Positions 17,018 through 25,674 of a stretch of DNA of 54,922 nt are shown here, one piece after another. The stretch is from assembly GCA_016929295.1 (NCBI GenBank), contig JAFGJB010000098.1:1-54922 (forward strand). The letters run 5' to 3'. Within the stretch, counting starts at the first letter, position 1; the number at the start of each line of letters is the position of its first letter. Made by a program: the position numbers and the translations under genes. The notes beneath the pieces are model-generated. The model was given only the letters and a program-made list of their open reading frames with translations, did no database searches and was not told the DNA's origin. The stretch comes from Candidatus Zhuqueibacterota bacterium. Lineage in GTDB: Bacteria; Zhuqueibacterota; Zhuqueibacteria; Residuimicrobiales; Krinioviventaceae.

Positions 17018-18076
17018 ATGAGAATTCTATACGTCGCTGGTCGAGAAGAAAGCTATTCCCGGACACGCATCGTTTACAAAGCACTCAAAGCGCAGGGCTT
17101 TGATGTGTTCGGCTGTTTCCCGTTGAATAAATCCTTTGCGCATTACCCGCGACTGATCTGGCGCGCAGCTCATCTGGCACGGAAATGCGATGTCATCATT
17201 GTCGGCTTTTATGGACAGATCATTTTGCCGTTCATCAAATTGTTGACGTGGAAGCCGATCTTGTTCGATATGTACATCGCCACCTTCGATACGATGGTGA
17301 ACGATCGCCGAGCAGCCGGCGCCCGCAGCTTCCGGGCACGTTTTTATAAATGGAGTGATATGCTCTCTTGTCGGCTGTCGACAAAGCTGGTGATGGAAAC
17401 AAACGATCACATCCGCGATTTTGCCAATAAATTCCGTGTGGACCAGGCAAAGTTTCAGCGAATTTTTTTAGCAGTGGATGATAGCCACATATATCCGCGT
17501 CAGACTGAGCGAAAAACGGCTGCGTTCCTGGTGCATTTTCATGGCGAATATGCGCCGTTTCATGGCGTCAAGTATATTTTGCAGGCGGCGCACATGCTGC
17601 GCCAGGAGGATGTGCATTTTCAAATCATTGGCAAGGGCATCACCTACGAGGAGGATCAGCAACTGGCGCGCCAGCTCGGGCTGACGAACGTCTCGTTCAT
17701 CGATCCCGTGCCTTACGAAGAACTGGCCGACTATATGGCGCGCGCTGATGTCTGCCTTGGCATATTTGGCGATAACGAGCGAATGCTGCGCGTTTTGACC
17801 AACAAGGTCATCGAATCCATCGCTATGGGCAAACCGCTCATCACCGGAAGAAATGCGCCGGTGCAGGAGCTGCTCACGCATGGGCAGAGCGCCTATCTTG
17901 TCGAGCGTGCCAATCCGCAGGCGCTGGCGCAGGCCATCCTGACACTAAAAAATGATCCGGATGTGCGACAAAGGATTGCCAGAGGCGGATTCGAGGTTTT
18001 TAAGGAGCATTGTACACTGGAAAAATTGGGACAAGGATTTGCCACAATTTTAAGGAATATGAATTTAAATGGATAG
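17018..18076 (+). CDS. GT4-family glycosyltransferase
   Basis: Cytoplasmic GT-B enzyme of 352 residues. The N-domain begins MRILYVAGREESYSRTR. The C-domain has FHGEYAPFHGVKYILQAA (donor-side Gly-rich turn), IGKGITYEEDQQLARQLGL, and the acidic signature ESIAMGKPLITGRNAPVQEL, a form of the EX7E motif. No membrane spans apart from one hydrophobic patch around residues 60-80 that may touch the membrane. It overlaps the next gene by 8 bases (18069-18076), suggesting translational coupling. Sugar specificity cannot be read from sequence. Confidence 0.85.
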   Translation: MRILYVAGREESYSRTRIVYKALKAQGFDVFGCFPLNKSFAHYPRLIWRAAHLARKCDVIIVGFYGQIILPFIKLLTWKPILFDMYIATFDTMVNDRRAAGARSFRARFYKWSDMLSCRLSTKLVMETNDHIRDFANKFRVDQAKFQRIFLAVDDSHIYPRQTERKTAAFLVHFHGEYAPFHGVKYILQAAHMLRQEDVHFQIIGKGITYEEDQQLARQLGLTNVSFIDPVPYEELADYMARADVCLGIFGDNERMLRVLTNKVIESIAMGKPLITGRNAPVQELLTHGQSAYLVERANPQALAQAILTLKNDPDVRQRIARGGFEVFKEHCTLEKLGQGFATILRNMNLNG

Positions 18077-19073
18077 TGATCTGAACAAGCTAAACGGACA
18101 AGACATTCTGATAACCGGCGGGATGGGATTTATCGGCAGCAATCTGGCGCATCGCCTGGTGCATAGTGGTGCGCGAGTGACAATCTATGATGCCTGCCTC
18201 GATCCCTACGGCTGGAACTGGGCCAATCTCGACGGCATCCGGCATGACGTGCAAGTCGTGATTGGCGATATACGCGATGAAGAAAAATTGACCCAGCACG
18301 TATTGGGTAAAGATGTTATATTTCATCTTGCGGCGCAGGTGGGGCGGGAGGTCTCTATGGCCTCTCCGGAGCTCGATGCTGATATCAACTGCAACGGCAC
18401 TATCAAACTGTGCCAGGCATTGGTCAAGGGCGGAAGCCGCGCCAAAGTCGTCTACGCCGGCAGCCGCGGGCAAATCGGCGAACCGATTTACCTGCCGGTG
18501 GATGAAGCGCATCCGACTGAACCGACGGATGTTTATGGCATCAACAAATTGGCGGCTGAAAAATATCTCCTTTTGTATGGACATATCTATCATTTTCCGG
18601 TGGTGTCATTGCGCTTGAACAACGTTTATGGCCCGCGCTGTCAGATGGAACACGGTTTTTATGGCATCTTGAACTGGTTCATCCAAAATGCCATGACCGG
18701 CAAAGATATCACCGTCTACGGCGACGGCAAACAGACGCGTGACTATATTTATATTGACGATGTCGTCGATGCCTTTATTCGCGCTGCAGTGAGCTCACAG
18801 ACGGATAATAATATCTATCTCATTGGCTCCGGCATTGAATGCTACTTTATTGACATGGTCAAACAGGTGATCCGTGCCGTCGGGCGGGGAAATTATGTGC
18901 ACATCCCGTTTCCGCCACAGCGCGAGTGCATTGATATTCGCAGATTCGTTGTGACATTTACCAAGTTCAAAAATGCAACAGGTTGGCAGCCACAGATTGA
19001 TTTGGCAACCGGCGTCCACTATACTGTGGACTATTATCGCGATAAACTGGACCGTTATCTGAAAAAGAGCTGA
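18069..19073 (+). CDS. NAD-dependent epimerase/dehydratase (extended SDR)
   Basis: Nucleotide-sugar modifying enzyme of the GalE/RmlB-like extended SDR family, 334 residues. The Rossmann NAD site is ITGGMGFIGSN (15-25). The catalytic pair is intact as YGINK (Y156, K160), and YAGSRGQIGEP (129-139) supplies the Ser region. RDYIYIDDVVDAF is the usual substrate-domain motif. It could be an epimerase, reductase or dehydratase; the sequence does not decide. Its closest relative in the window is the SDR at 23540, which has lost the Tyr. It is coupled to the upstream GT4 gene by overlap. Confidence 0.87.
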   Translation: MDSDLNKLNGQDILITGGMGFIGSNLAHRLVHSGARVTIYDACLDPYGWNWANLDGIRHDVQVVIGDIRDEEKLTQHVLGKDVIFHLAAQVGREVSMASPELDADINCNGTIKLCQALVKGGSRAKVVYAGSRGQIGEPIYLPVDEAHPTEPTDVYGINKLAAEKYLLLYGHIYHFPVVSLRLNNVYGPRCQMEHGFYGILNWFIQNAMTGKDITVYGDGKQTRDYIYIDDVVDAFIRAAVSSQTDNNIYLIGSGIECYFIDMVKQVIRAVGRGNYVHIPFPPQRECIDIRRFVVTFTKFKNATGWQPQIDLATGVHYTVDYYRDKLDRYLKKS

Positions 19074-19085
19074 GCAGGATCATCT

Positions 19086-20381
19086 TTGAACAAGCGAACA
19101 ATAAAAATCGGCTTTGTGCATAACGCCTATCCGGTATTATCGCAAACTTTTATAAGGAAAGAGATGTGTGGCCTGCAACAATTGGGATTGCCCCTGCGCA
19201 TTTATTCGCTATTTCATCCGCTGGACGTCCAGGAGCCGATAATCGACGAACAGCCAGATGAGGTGACATATATACTGCGAGACGTCGGTGTGGGCAGCCT
19301 TGTCCTTTCGCATCTCTATTTCATGTTCACCGCGCCGAGTCGCTATTGGCATACGTTCATATTTGCCGTTACAAAGGGCCATGGCAGGACACAGTTCATC
19401 AAAACAGCGTTTAGCATTTTGCGCCGTGATGATTTATCCAAAGAGCAACGACAGGATTTTTTGCTCCATTTTCTTCTCGCACCCGCCCTGGCAAAACGAA
19501 TGAAGGGCGACAACGTCTCTTTCATCAACTCGCACTTTGCCGATGCTGCGGCGGCTTTTGCTCTGTTGACAGCTAAATTGTTGGGCCTGCAGTATGGTGT
19601 GACGACGCACGCCTATGATATTTTTACCCCACAACAGCATCTTGGTGAAAAGCTGCAGCAAGCGCGGTTTGTCTTGACATGCACGGCATATAACAAAGCG
19701 GCGCTGCTCGAAAAAGTCGAGCTTGAAGCGGACAAGATCCACGTGCACTATCACGGGGTCGATACCGCGAAATTCAAACGCGCCGGCAGAGCAGCTGGCG
19801 AGACCGTTGAAATATTATCTGTCGGGCGCTTGGTGCCTAAAAAAGGTTTCAACTTTCTCATATCTGCCTGCGCCAGGCTGCGGGATACACAAGCAGAGTT
19901 CATCTGCCGCATCGTTGGCGATGGCCCGCTGTTCACAGATCTCGCCCGCTTGATAAGAGAGGCTGATTTGCAGAACCATGTCGAGCTCTTAGGCTCGCTC
20001 TCTGCGGAAAAAATCGTAACCTATTATGAACGAGCGCATATTTTTGCCTTGCCGTGCGTGGTTTTGGCAGATGGCGATCGAGATGGCATCCCCAATGTCA
20101 TTGCCGAGGCGATGGCGATGGAGCTGCCCGTCGTCTCTTCGAGGATATCCGGCATTCCGGAGCTGGTCGTGGACGGAGTGACGGGCTATCTGAAGGAGCA
20201 ACGGGACATCGCGGGTGTTGCCGATGCCCTCGATCTTTTATTGCGCAATGAAAGATTGCGAAATGAAATGGGCGCAGCCGGTCGCCGCCGGGTGAAAGCT
20301 GTTTTTGACTCGGAGACTTGCCTGAAAAATCTGCATGCTTTCTATCTGTCAGAGTTGGGCAATAGCGATCAGGCGCCATGA
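19086..20381 (+). CDS. GT4 glycosyltransferase, WcaL/AmsK-like
   Basis: GT-B enzyme of 431 residues, similar in pattern to colanic-acid-type WcaL proteins. The N-terminus has FVHNAYPVLSQTFIRKEM, typical of that group, then VTTHAYDIF. The donor domain begins at ILSVGRLVPKKGFNFLI, followed by RIVGDGPLFTDL and VELLGSLSAEKIV. It ends with EAMAMELPVVSSRISGIPEL carrying EX7E. Start is TTG at 19086, supported by AGGA at a spacing of about 6 bases; the 12-base gap from the previous stop leaves no better start. It overlaps the next gene by 4 bases (ATGA). It likely adds a sugar to the lipid-linked intermediate. Confidence 0.87.
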   Translation: MNKRTIKIGFVHNAYPVLSQTFIRKEMCGLQQLGLPLRIYSLFHPLDVQEPIIDEQPDEVTYILRDVGVGSLVLSHLYFMFTAPSRYWHTFIFAVTKGHGRTQFIKTAFSILRRDDLSKEQRQDFLLHFLLAPALAKRMKGDNVSFINSHFADAAAAFALLTAKLLGLQYGVTTHAYDIFTPQQHLGEKLQQARFVLTCTAYNKAALLEKVELEADKIHVHYHGVDTAKFKRAGRAAGETVEILSVGRLVPKKGFNFLISACARLRDTQAEFICRIVGDGPLFTDLARLIREADLQNHVELLGSLSAEKIVTYYERAHIFALPCVVLADGDRDGIPNVIAEAMAMELPVVSSRISGIPELVVDGVTGYLKEQRDIAGVADALDLLLRNERLRNEMGAAGRRRVKAVFDSETCLKNLHAFYLSELGNSDQAP

Positions 20382-21205
20382 ACATATTTCTTATCGTCAA
20401 TGCGGACGATCTCGGCCGCACAAGTGAGATCAACAGAGGCATCGTCGAATCTTTTTGCAACGGCATTGTCACCAGCGCATCTTTGTTAGCCAATTTCCCG
20501 GCTTTTGATGATGCTGTCCAATTGATCAAGCGCTACGATTTACCAGTCGGCATTCATTTCAACTTGACCGAGGGACGGCCAGTGAGTCATTTCTCCCGCG
20601 TGTCCTCCCTGCTCAATGAGAATGGCCAATTTTGTGGAAAGCTCGATTTTTTCCGTCGCCTCATCACCGGACGTTTACGGCGGCAGGAGATTCAGACCGA
20701 GCTGGCAGCGCAACTGGAAAAATCCCTCGCGTGCGGACTGCGATTGGATCATTATGATGGTCATCATCACATCCACGCCATCAAGGAGATCGCGCCACTG
20801 GTGCGGTCGCTTGGCGTGAAAACCGCTGCGCTGCCGTCACGGCAAGTGAGCCGACCCCGACAGAAGCAATCTTTGGTTGCGCAGGTGCAGCAGTATGCCA
20901 TACATTTGTTGACGGCAAAATCACCCACATCAGGTCCACAGACTTTCTGGGGATTTGATTTGATGGGCCGTCAGAACAAGCTCATCGAGCTGCACCAGAT
21001 TTTGTATCATTTGCAGCCGGGAGTGAATGAATTGATGTGTCACCCTGGATTTGTGAGTCAGGAGGACATCGGCTGCTATAACGCCCAGCGGCAGCAGGAG
21101 TTAGATGCACTGTGCAAATGTTCTGTTAAAAGGATAATCAACGATAAAAAAATAGGCCTTATCACTTATCAGGAATTGCGACCTGTTGTTGGCAACAATG
21201 AATAA
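20378..21205 (+). CDS. YdjC/ChbG-family carbohydrate deacetylase
   Basis: Predicted metal-dependent deacetylase acting on N-acetylated sugars. VNADDLGRT (7-15) carries the Asp pair, GIHFNLTEG (58-66) a conserved His block, and DHYDGHHHIH (124-133) the histidine cluster that binds metal in YdjC-like proteins. No signal peptide is seen, so it probably acts in the cytoplasm, perhaps on a lipid-linked or nucleotide-linked amino sugar. Length of 275 residues fits the family. It starts within the stop of the previous GT4 gene (ATGA) and overlaps the next gene by 8 bases. It may instead be a remnant scavenging enzyme, but its position inside the cluster argues for glycan modification. Confidence 0.85.
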   Translation: MNIFLIVNADDLGRTSEINRGIVESFCNGIVTSASLLANFPAFDDAVQLIKRYDLPVGIHFNLTEGRPVSHFSRVSSLLNENGQFCGKLDFFRRLITGRLRRQEIQTELAAQLEKSLACGLRLDHYDGHHHIHAIKEIAPLVRSLGVKTAALPSRQVSRPRQKQSLVAQVQQYAIHLLTAKSPTSGPQTFWGFDLMGRQNKLIELHQILYHLQPGVNELMCHPGFVSQEDIGCYNAQRQQELDALCKCSVKRIINDKKIGLITYQELRPVVGNNE

Positions 21206-22802
21206 AAAAAGCTCCATCTCATTTGCTCTGTTGTTGATCATTTTTGTCATCCACATCGGCCGGCATGTCAATGATTTTCATGTGCCGGAAAGTGATTTTT
21301 TTGATTTTCGTGACAAAGCAATCAGCCTGCGACAGCTGCAATGGCCGGATCATTTCAAACGCCCGCCTTTGTATGCCGCGTCTATTGCGCTCTTTTCTGC
21401 GTTGATCCCTGGAGAGGAGCGCGAATTGTACGCCGCAGAGATGATTGGCGTCCTGTCCGCTCTGGCCGCCCTCTTCTTTTTTGCAAAAATCACGACGCAC
21501 TTTTTCGGCCACCGGGCTCTTTATATCGTCTGGCTGTGGGCTTTACATCCCAGCACGATCAGAATGGCGATCAAGCCGAAATCTGAAATATTTGTGGCAA
21601 TGTTCATATTATGGACATTTTACCTCTTTATTAAAAAGCGCACGTCGGCCTATGCAACTGGATTTCTCGCATCCCTTGTTCGTTATGAGGGGGCGATGGT
21701 CATTGCTGCAAATGGCATTGCTGATTTTCTCTTTCGCAAAGAAAGGCTCAAGACGATGGCACTGGCCATCGTCGCCGGCCTGTTCATTGGCATATGGACC
21801 TGTTTGCAGTCATCCGGCGGAGATGGGGAGAGCTATTTTTCATACCTGGGCGAGTATAAGCCAAATTTCGCTTTTTTAAAAACATTCTGGAGTGGACTGG
21901 TCGGTTTTATGCCGCCTCGCTATGCGATTATATGGACTCTCATCGCGATCCCGTTTGTACTCGGTTTGGCGAACGGATGGCGACAATTTCGCCGCGAAAC
22001 CGTCTGGCTTGCCGTTTTTCTCATTGGATTTTTGACGATGCATATCATCTGGCCGATGCCAAACTATGACTATCAAGTCATGATCGTGTGGAATGCGCTC
22101 ATATTCATCGGACTTGGGATATCGTGGCTATCTGAGAGGGTGAAAAAAATAAACCTGCCAGCCAGATATGGATCCGTTTTCTCTGTCATAGGCGGCGCGT
22201 TGCTCGTAGCAACAGCTCTTTTCATTGTCTTCAAACCGGTCGCCTATCCGCAATATGAGGTGCACTGGGGTATGCTGTTGTTATTCTGCAGCCCGGTTGT
22301 CCTCCATCTCGCCATGACTTTTTCGCGGAAAAGCCCGATTTTTCTGCCAATGGTTGCCCTCACTCTTTTTACACTCTATTACATGATGTCCGATACAAAC
22401 GCCCTTTTGTACAATATTCGCTACAGCAAAGCCGAATTTCGCGCTGTTGGCGAGTGGTATGCCTCGCAACCTGAGGGTTTGGAAAAAATGGCTGTCGAAC
22501 AGCCGATCATTGTTGGCTACTATGCAAAGAGAGGTCAAGATTCCTTCCTGCGACTGACAGATTTGAAAATGACGACGCCCGATCAATTGCATGCCTGGCT
22601 TGAGGAGCAGAATGTGACCTATATTGTATGGATGAGCGCAAATCAAATTTTTGCGACGGACGATGTGTGGTATAAATGGAAGATGGAGAATCGCGGTTGG
22701 AAAAATATTGCTTTTCTTGCGGATGGCAAAAGCATCGGCGATTTCACTCTCGTCGAAGAGATAAAAATAGGACCACGACGGGCGTATATTTATAAAATAT
22801 AA
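21198..22802 (+). CDS. Polytopic GT-C / GT39-like glycosyltransferase
   Basis: Multi-span membrane protein of 534 residues with about ten or more hydrophobic segments and a soluble C-terminal tail (about 420-534). The first periplasmic loop carries acidic residues (ESDFFDF, about 27-33) followed by RPPLYAASIALF, the pattern of ArnT/PMT-type GT-C enzymes. WALHPSTIRMAIKPKSEIF is another typical loop. Such enzymes use polyprenyl-phosphate sugars on the outer face of the inner membrane. An upstream in-frame TTG exists, but the ATG at 21198 is preferred. It overlaps the deacetylase gene by 8 bases. Confidence 0.72.
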   Translation: MNKKSSISFALLLIIFVIHIGRHVNDFHVPESDFFDFRDKAISLRQLQWPDHFKRPPLYAASIALFSALIPGEERELYAAEMIGVLSALAALFFFAKITTHFFGHRALYIVWLWALHPSTIRMAIKPKSEIFVAMFILWTFYLFIKKRTSAYATGFLASLVRYEGAMVIAANGIADFLFRKERLKTMALAIVAGLFIGIWTCLQSSGGDGESYFSYLGEYKPNFAFLKTFWSGLVGFMPPRYAIIWTLIAIPFVLGLANGWRQFRRETVWLAVFLIGFLTMHIIWPMPNYDYQVMIVWNALIFIGLGISWLSERVKKINLPARYGSVFSVIGGALLVATALFIVFKPVAYPQYEVHWGMLLLFCSPVVLHLAMTFSRKSPIFLPMVALTLFTLYYMMSDTNALLYNIRYSKAEFRAVGEWYASQPEGLEKMAVEQPIIVGYYAKRGQDSFLRLTDLKMTTPDQLHAWLEEQNVTYIVWMSANQIFATDDVWYKWKMENRGWKNIAFLADGKSIGDFTLVEEIKIGPRRAYIYKI

Positions 22803-22818
22803 GAGAAAAGTATTTGCT

Positions 22819-23538
22819 ATGGAAAACAAAAAGCTATCCTTGTCGATTTTTTATCCCGTTTACAATGACTGGGCCACTATTGGCAGCATGGTCGCTGAAT
22901 CGATCATCACAGCGGAAAAGTTCTCGGATGATTTTGAGATTCTTCTTGTGGATGATGGCAGTCGGGAGAAGACGAAGGATATTTTGGTGTTTCTGGAAAA
23001 GACATATCCTCAGGTCAGAGTTATCACGCATGCAAGCAATCGCGGCTACGGCGGCGCCTTGAAATCAGGATTTGAACAGGCCAGCAAAGAATATATATTC
23101 TATACAGATGGTGATGCGCAGTACGATGTCCGTGAGCTGATAAAACTCGTGGATGCAATGAATGAGAATGTCGATGTCGTGAATGGCTGGAAAATTCGGC
23201 GGCATGATCCGTTTTATCGTATATATATTGGCAAAATGTATCAATACATTTCCAAAGTTTTGTTCAGCCTGCCGATCAGAGATGTTGACTGCGATTTCCG
23301 CTTGATGCGAAAATCTGTATTTGAGAATATTCATCTCTTGTCTGATAGCGGCACGATCTGCGTCGAGATGATTTTCAAGCTGGGGAGGAAGGGCGTTCGC
23401 TTTGCAGAAGTGCCGGTGACGCACTATTATCGATCCAGCGGCAAGTCAGAGTTTTTCAATTTCAAGCGATTGTTGCGCGTCGCTCGAGATTATACAAAAT
23501 TATGGTTCCGTTTGGTCATTTTGAAAAAAAAGGACTAA
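22819..23538 (+). CDS. GT2 glycosyltransferase (DPM1-like, soluble)
   Basis: Compact GT-A enzyme of 239 residues without C-terminal membrane helices. Motifs: LSIFYPVYNDW (7-17), LLVDDGSREKT (42-52), the DXD block YTDGDAQYD (about 94-102), VDCDFRLMRKSVF as the D-F-R block, and a shortened acceptor motif YYRSSGKSEFF. It resembles DPM1-like polyprenyl-phosphate sugar synthases and sits 16 bases after a GT-C gene, which could use its product. The next gene, an SDR, starts 1 base after the stop. Confidence 0.85.
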   Translation: MENKKLSLSIFYPVYNDWATIGSMVAESIITAEKFSDDFEILLVDDGSREKTKDILVFLEKTYPQVRVITHASNRGYGGALKSGFEQASKEYIFYTDGDAQYDVRELIKLVDAMNENVDVVNGWKIRRHDPFYRIYIGKMYQYISKVLFSLPIRDVDCDFRLMRKSVFENIHLLSDSGTICVEMIFKLGRKGVRFAEVPVTHYYRSSGKSEFFNFKRLLRVARDYTKLWFRLVILKKKD

Positions 23539-23539
23539 T

Positions 23540-24556
23540 ATGCCAAAACGAGCAGCATTCCCGGATATCTATGGGGATAAAAAAGTACTGATCACGGGCG
23601 GACTTGGCTTCATTGGCAGCAACCTGGCTCACAAACTGGTCGAGGTCGGCGCCAAAGTAATGGTTGTGGATTCACTCATCCCGGATTATGGCGGCAACCT
23701 GTTCAATGTTGAAGATATCAAGGATCAGATCATCATCAACATCGCCGATGTCCGCGACCAACACGGCATGGCCTATCTGGTTCGTGGCCAGGATTATATA
23801 TTCAACCTTGCCGGACAAGTCAGCCACATTGATAGTATGAATGATCCCTATACCGATCTGGATATCAATTGTCGCGCTCAACTGTCGATCCTCGAAGCGT
23901 GCCGCCATTACAGTCCCGGGGTCAAAATCGTTTATGCCGGCACGCGTCAGCAATACGGCAAACCGGATTATCTTCCGGTGGACGAAAAACATTTGCAGCA
24001 TCCCACCGATGTCAATGGCATCAACAAGATGGCTGGAGAATGGTATCACATCCTGTACAATAACGTGTATAATATTCGCGCATCATCTCTTCGGCTCACC
24101 AACACGTATGGACCGCGGCAGTTGATGAAGCATAATCGGCAAGGTTTCATGAGTGTCTTTATTCGCCAAATTATCGATGGCGAAAAAATTCGCATTTTTG
24201 GCGATGGGAAACAAATCCGTGATTTTAATTACATCGATGATGTTGTCGACGCCTTTCTGCTCGTCGCCGGCTACAGCGATTGTGATGGCCATATCTTTAA
24301 TCTCGGTGGCGATGAGCCGATGATGCTGGTCGATCTCGTAAAACTGATGATTGAGGTGGCGGGCTCGGGCAGTTTTGAAATGGCGCCGTTCCCGGAGGAT
24401 AAAAAGCGCATTGATATCGGCGACTATTATGGCGATTATCGCCTGATTAAGGCAGTGATGGGATGGAAATGTCGCACGAGCATGCGCGATGGCTTACAAA
24501 GAACATTCGAATTCTATGGTAAATATAAACAGCATTATTGGTCAGATCAGGTGTGA
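23540..24556 (+). CDS. NAD-dependent epimerase-like extended SDR with Asn at the catalytic Tyr position
   Basis: Extended SDR of 338 residues. The NAD site is intact: ITGGLGFIGSN (18-28). The sequence corresponding to YxxxK reads NGINK, with Asn159 (codon 24014-24016) replacing the general-base Tyr, while Lys163 remains. The flanking YAGTRQQYGKP (132-142) and RDFNYIDDVVDAF blocks are well conserved, and GEWYHILYNNVY follows the Lys. Because the rest is conserved, this looks like a distinct subfamily rather than decay. It may use another residue for proton transfer or catalyse a different reaction. It lies beside the DegT aminotransferase, with only 2 bases between stop and start, suggesting joint action on a nucleotide sugar. 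Confidence 0.83.
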   Translation: MPKRAAFPDIYGDKKVLITGGLGFIGSNLAHKLVEVGAKVMVVDSLIPDYGGNLFNVEDIKDQIIINIADVRDQHGMAYLVRGQDYIFNLAGQVSHIDSMNDPYTDLDINCRAQLSILEACRHYSPGVKIVYAGTRQQYGKPDYLPVDEKHLQHPTDVNGINKMAGEWYHILYNNVYNIRASSLRLTNTYGPRQLMKHNRQGFMSVFIRQIIDGEKIRIFGDGKQIRDFNYIDDVVDAFLLVAGYSDCDGHIFNLGGDEPMMLVDLVKLMIEVAGSGSFEMAPFPEDKKRIDIGDYYGDYRLIKAVMGWKCRTSMRDGLQRTFEFYGKYKQHYWSDQV

Positions 24557-24558
24557 AC

Positions 24559-25656
24559 ATGAGAGATATTCCTTTTGGCAATTTAAAGCGACACTATGCA
24601 TCCATCAGGGATGAAATAGACGCAGCCGTTCACCGTGTCCTCGAAAGCGGCTGGTATATTCTTGGCAATGAATTGTCTCAATTTGAAAAAGAATTTGCCG
24701 ACTATGTCGACGTCAAACACTCTATTGGCGTCGGCTCGGGCACGGAAGCGTTGCATCTGGCGCTTGTCGCAGCAGGTGTCGGAAGAGGAGATCATGTCAT
24801 AACGGTGGCAAATACTGCGGTGCCAACGTTGTCGGCTATTTCATTCGCGGGAGCAGTGCCGATCTTTGTCGATATTGATCCTGATTCATATTGCATAAAT
24901 GCAGCGAAAATCGAGGCCGCCATCACGGCGAAAACCAGGGCCATTGTCCCGGTGCATCTTTACGGCCATGCGTGCGATATGCCGACGATCATGGATATTG
25001 CACGCCAACATGATCTCAAAGTGATCGAAGACTGCGCCCAGGCGCATGGCGCAAAAAACAATGGTCAAATGGTCGGTACATTTGGAGATTATGGTTGTTT
25101 CAGCTTTTATCCGAGCAAAAATCTTGGCGCTTTTGGCGATGCCGGAATCGTGGTGACGAATGATACGGCAGAAGCGGAAAAGCTGATAAAATTGCGTAAC
25201 TATGGGCAATCAAAAAGATACTATCACGATTCGATCGGATTCAACAGTCGACTGGATGAATTGCAAGCCGCAATATTGGCCGCAAAATTACCACATTTGC
25301 ACGGATGGATACAGCGCCGGCAAGAGATCGCCGCTTTATATTGCTTGAATGTTCGGAACAGAGATATACATCTGCCTCTCGTCCAGGATGGGATTGAGCA
25401 TGTTTATCATCTTTTTGTCATCCGACATCAACGACGCGACGAACTGCGAAGATATCTGCAGGAGCATGGCGTGGGCTCACAAATTCATTATCCGGTGCCA
25501 TGTCATTTGCAGGCTGCGTACGCCTTCCTGGGTATTAAAAATGGATCGCTCCCTGTCACCGAAAATTATGCCCAAACCGTCTTGTCGCTTCCAAACTATC
25601 CAGAGTTGCTGGATGATGAAATAAACTATATTTGTGATATTTTGAATGAATTCTAA
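24559..25656 (+). CDS. DegT/DnrJ/EryC1/StrS-family sugar aminotransferase
   Basis: PLP-dependent aminotransferase that installs an amino group on a keto nucleotide sugar. From the ATG at 24559 (365 residues) it shows SGWYILGNELSQFE (N-terminal), GVGSGTEALHLAL, EDCAQAHGA and FYPSKNLGAFGDAG, with the Schiff-base lysine at about K187. RNYGQSKRYYH and NSRLDELQAAIL are typical of the family. A longer TTG start inside the preceding gene is possible but not needed. The keto-sugar source is probably one of the two SDRs or an enzyme outside the window; no RmlA/RmlB-type pair is present here. Confidence 0.92.
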   Translation: MRDIPFGNLKRHYASIRDEIDAAVHRVLESGWYILGNELSQFEKEFADYVDVKHSIGVGSGTEALHLALVAAGVGRGDHVITVANTAVPTLSAISFAGAVPIFVDIDPDSYCINAAKIEAAITAKTRAIVPVHLYGHACDMPTIMDIARQHDLKVIEDCAQAHGAKNNGQMVGTFGDYGCFSFYPSKNLGAFGDAGIVVTNDTAEAEKLIKLRNYGQSKRYYHDSIGFNSRLDELQAAILAAKLPHLHGWIQRRQEIAALYCLNVRNRDIHLPLVQDGIEHVYHLFVIRHQRRDELRRYLQEHGVGSQIHYPVPCHLQAAYAFLGIKNGSLPVTENYAQTVLSLPNYPELLDDEINYICDILNEF

Positions 25657-25674
25657 TGCCACTCCACACCATCT

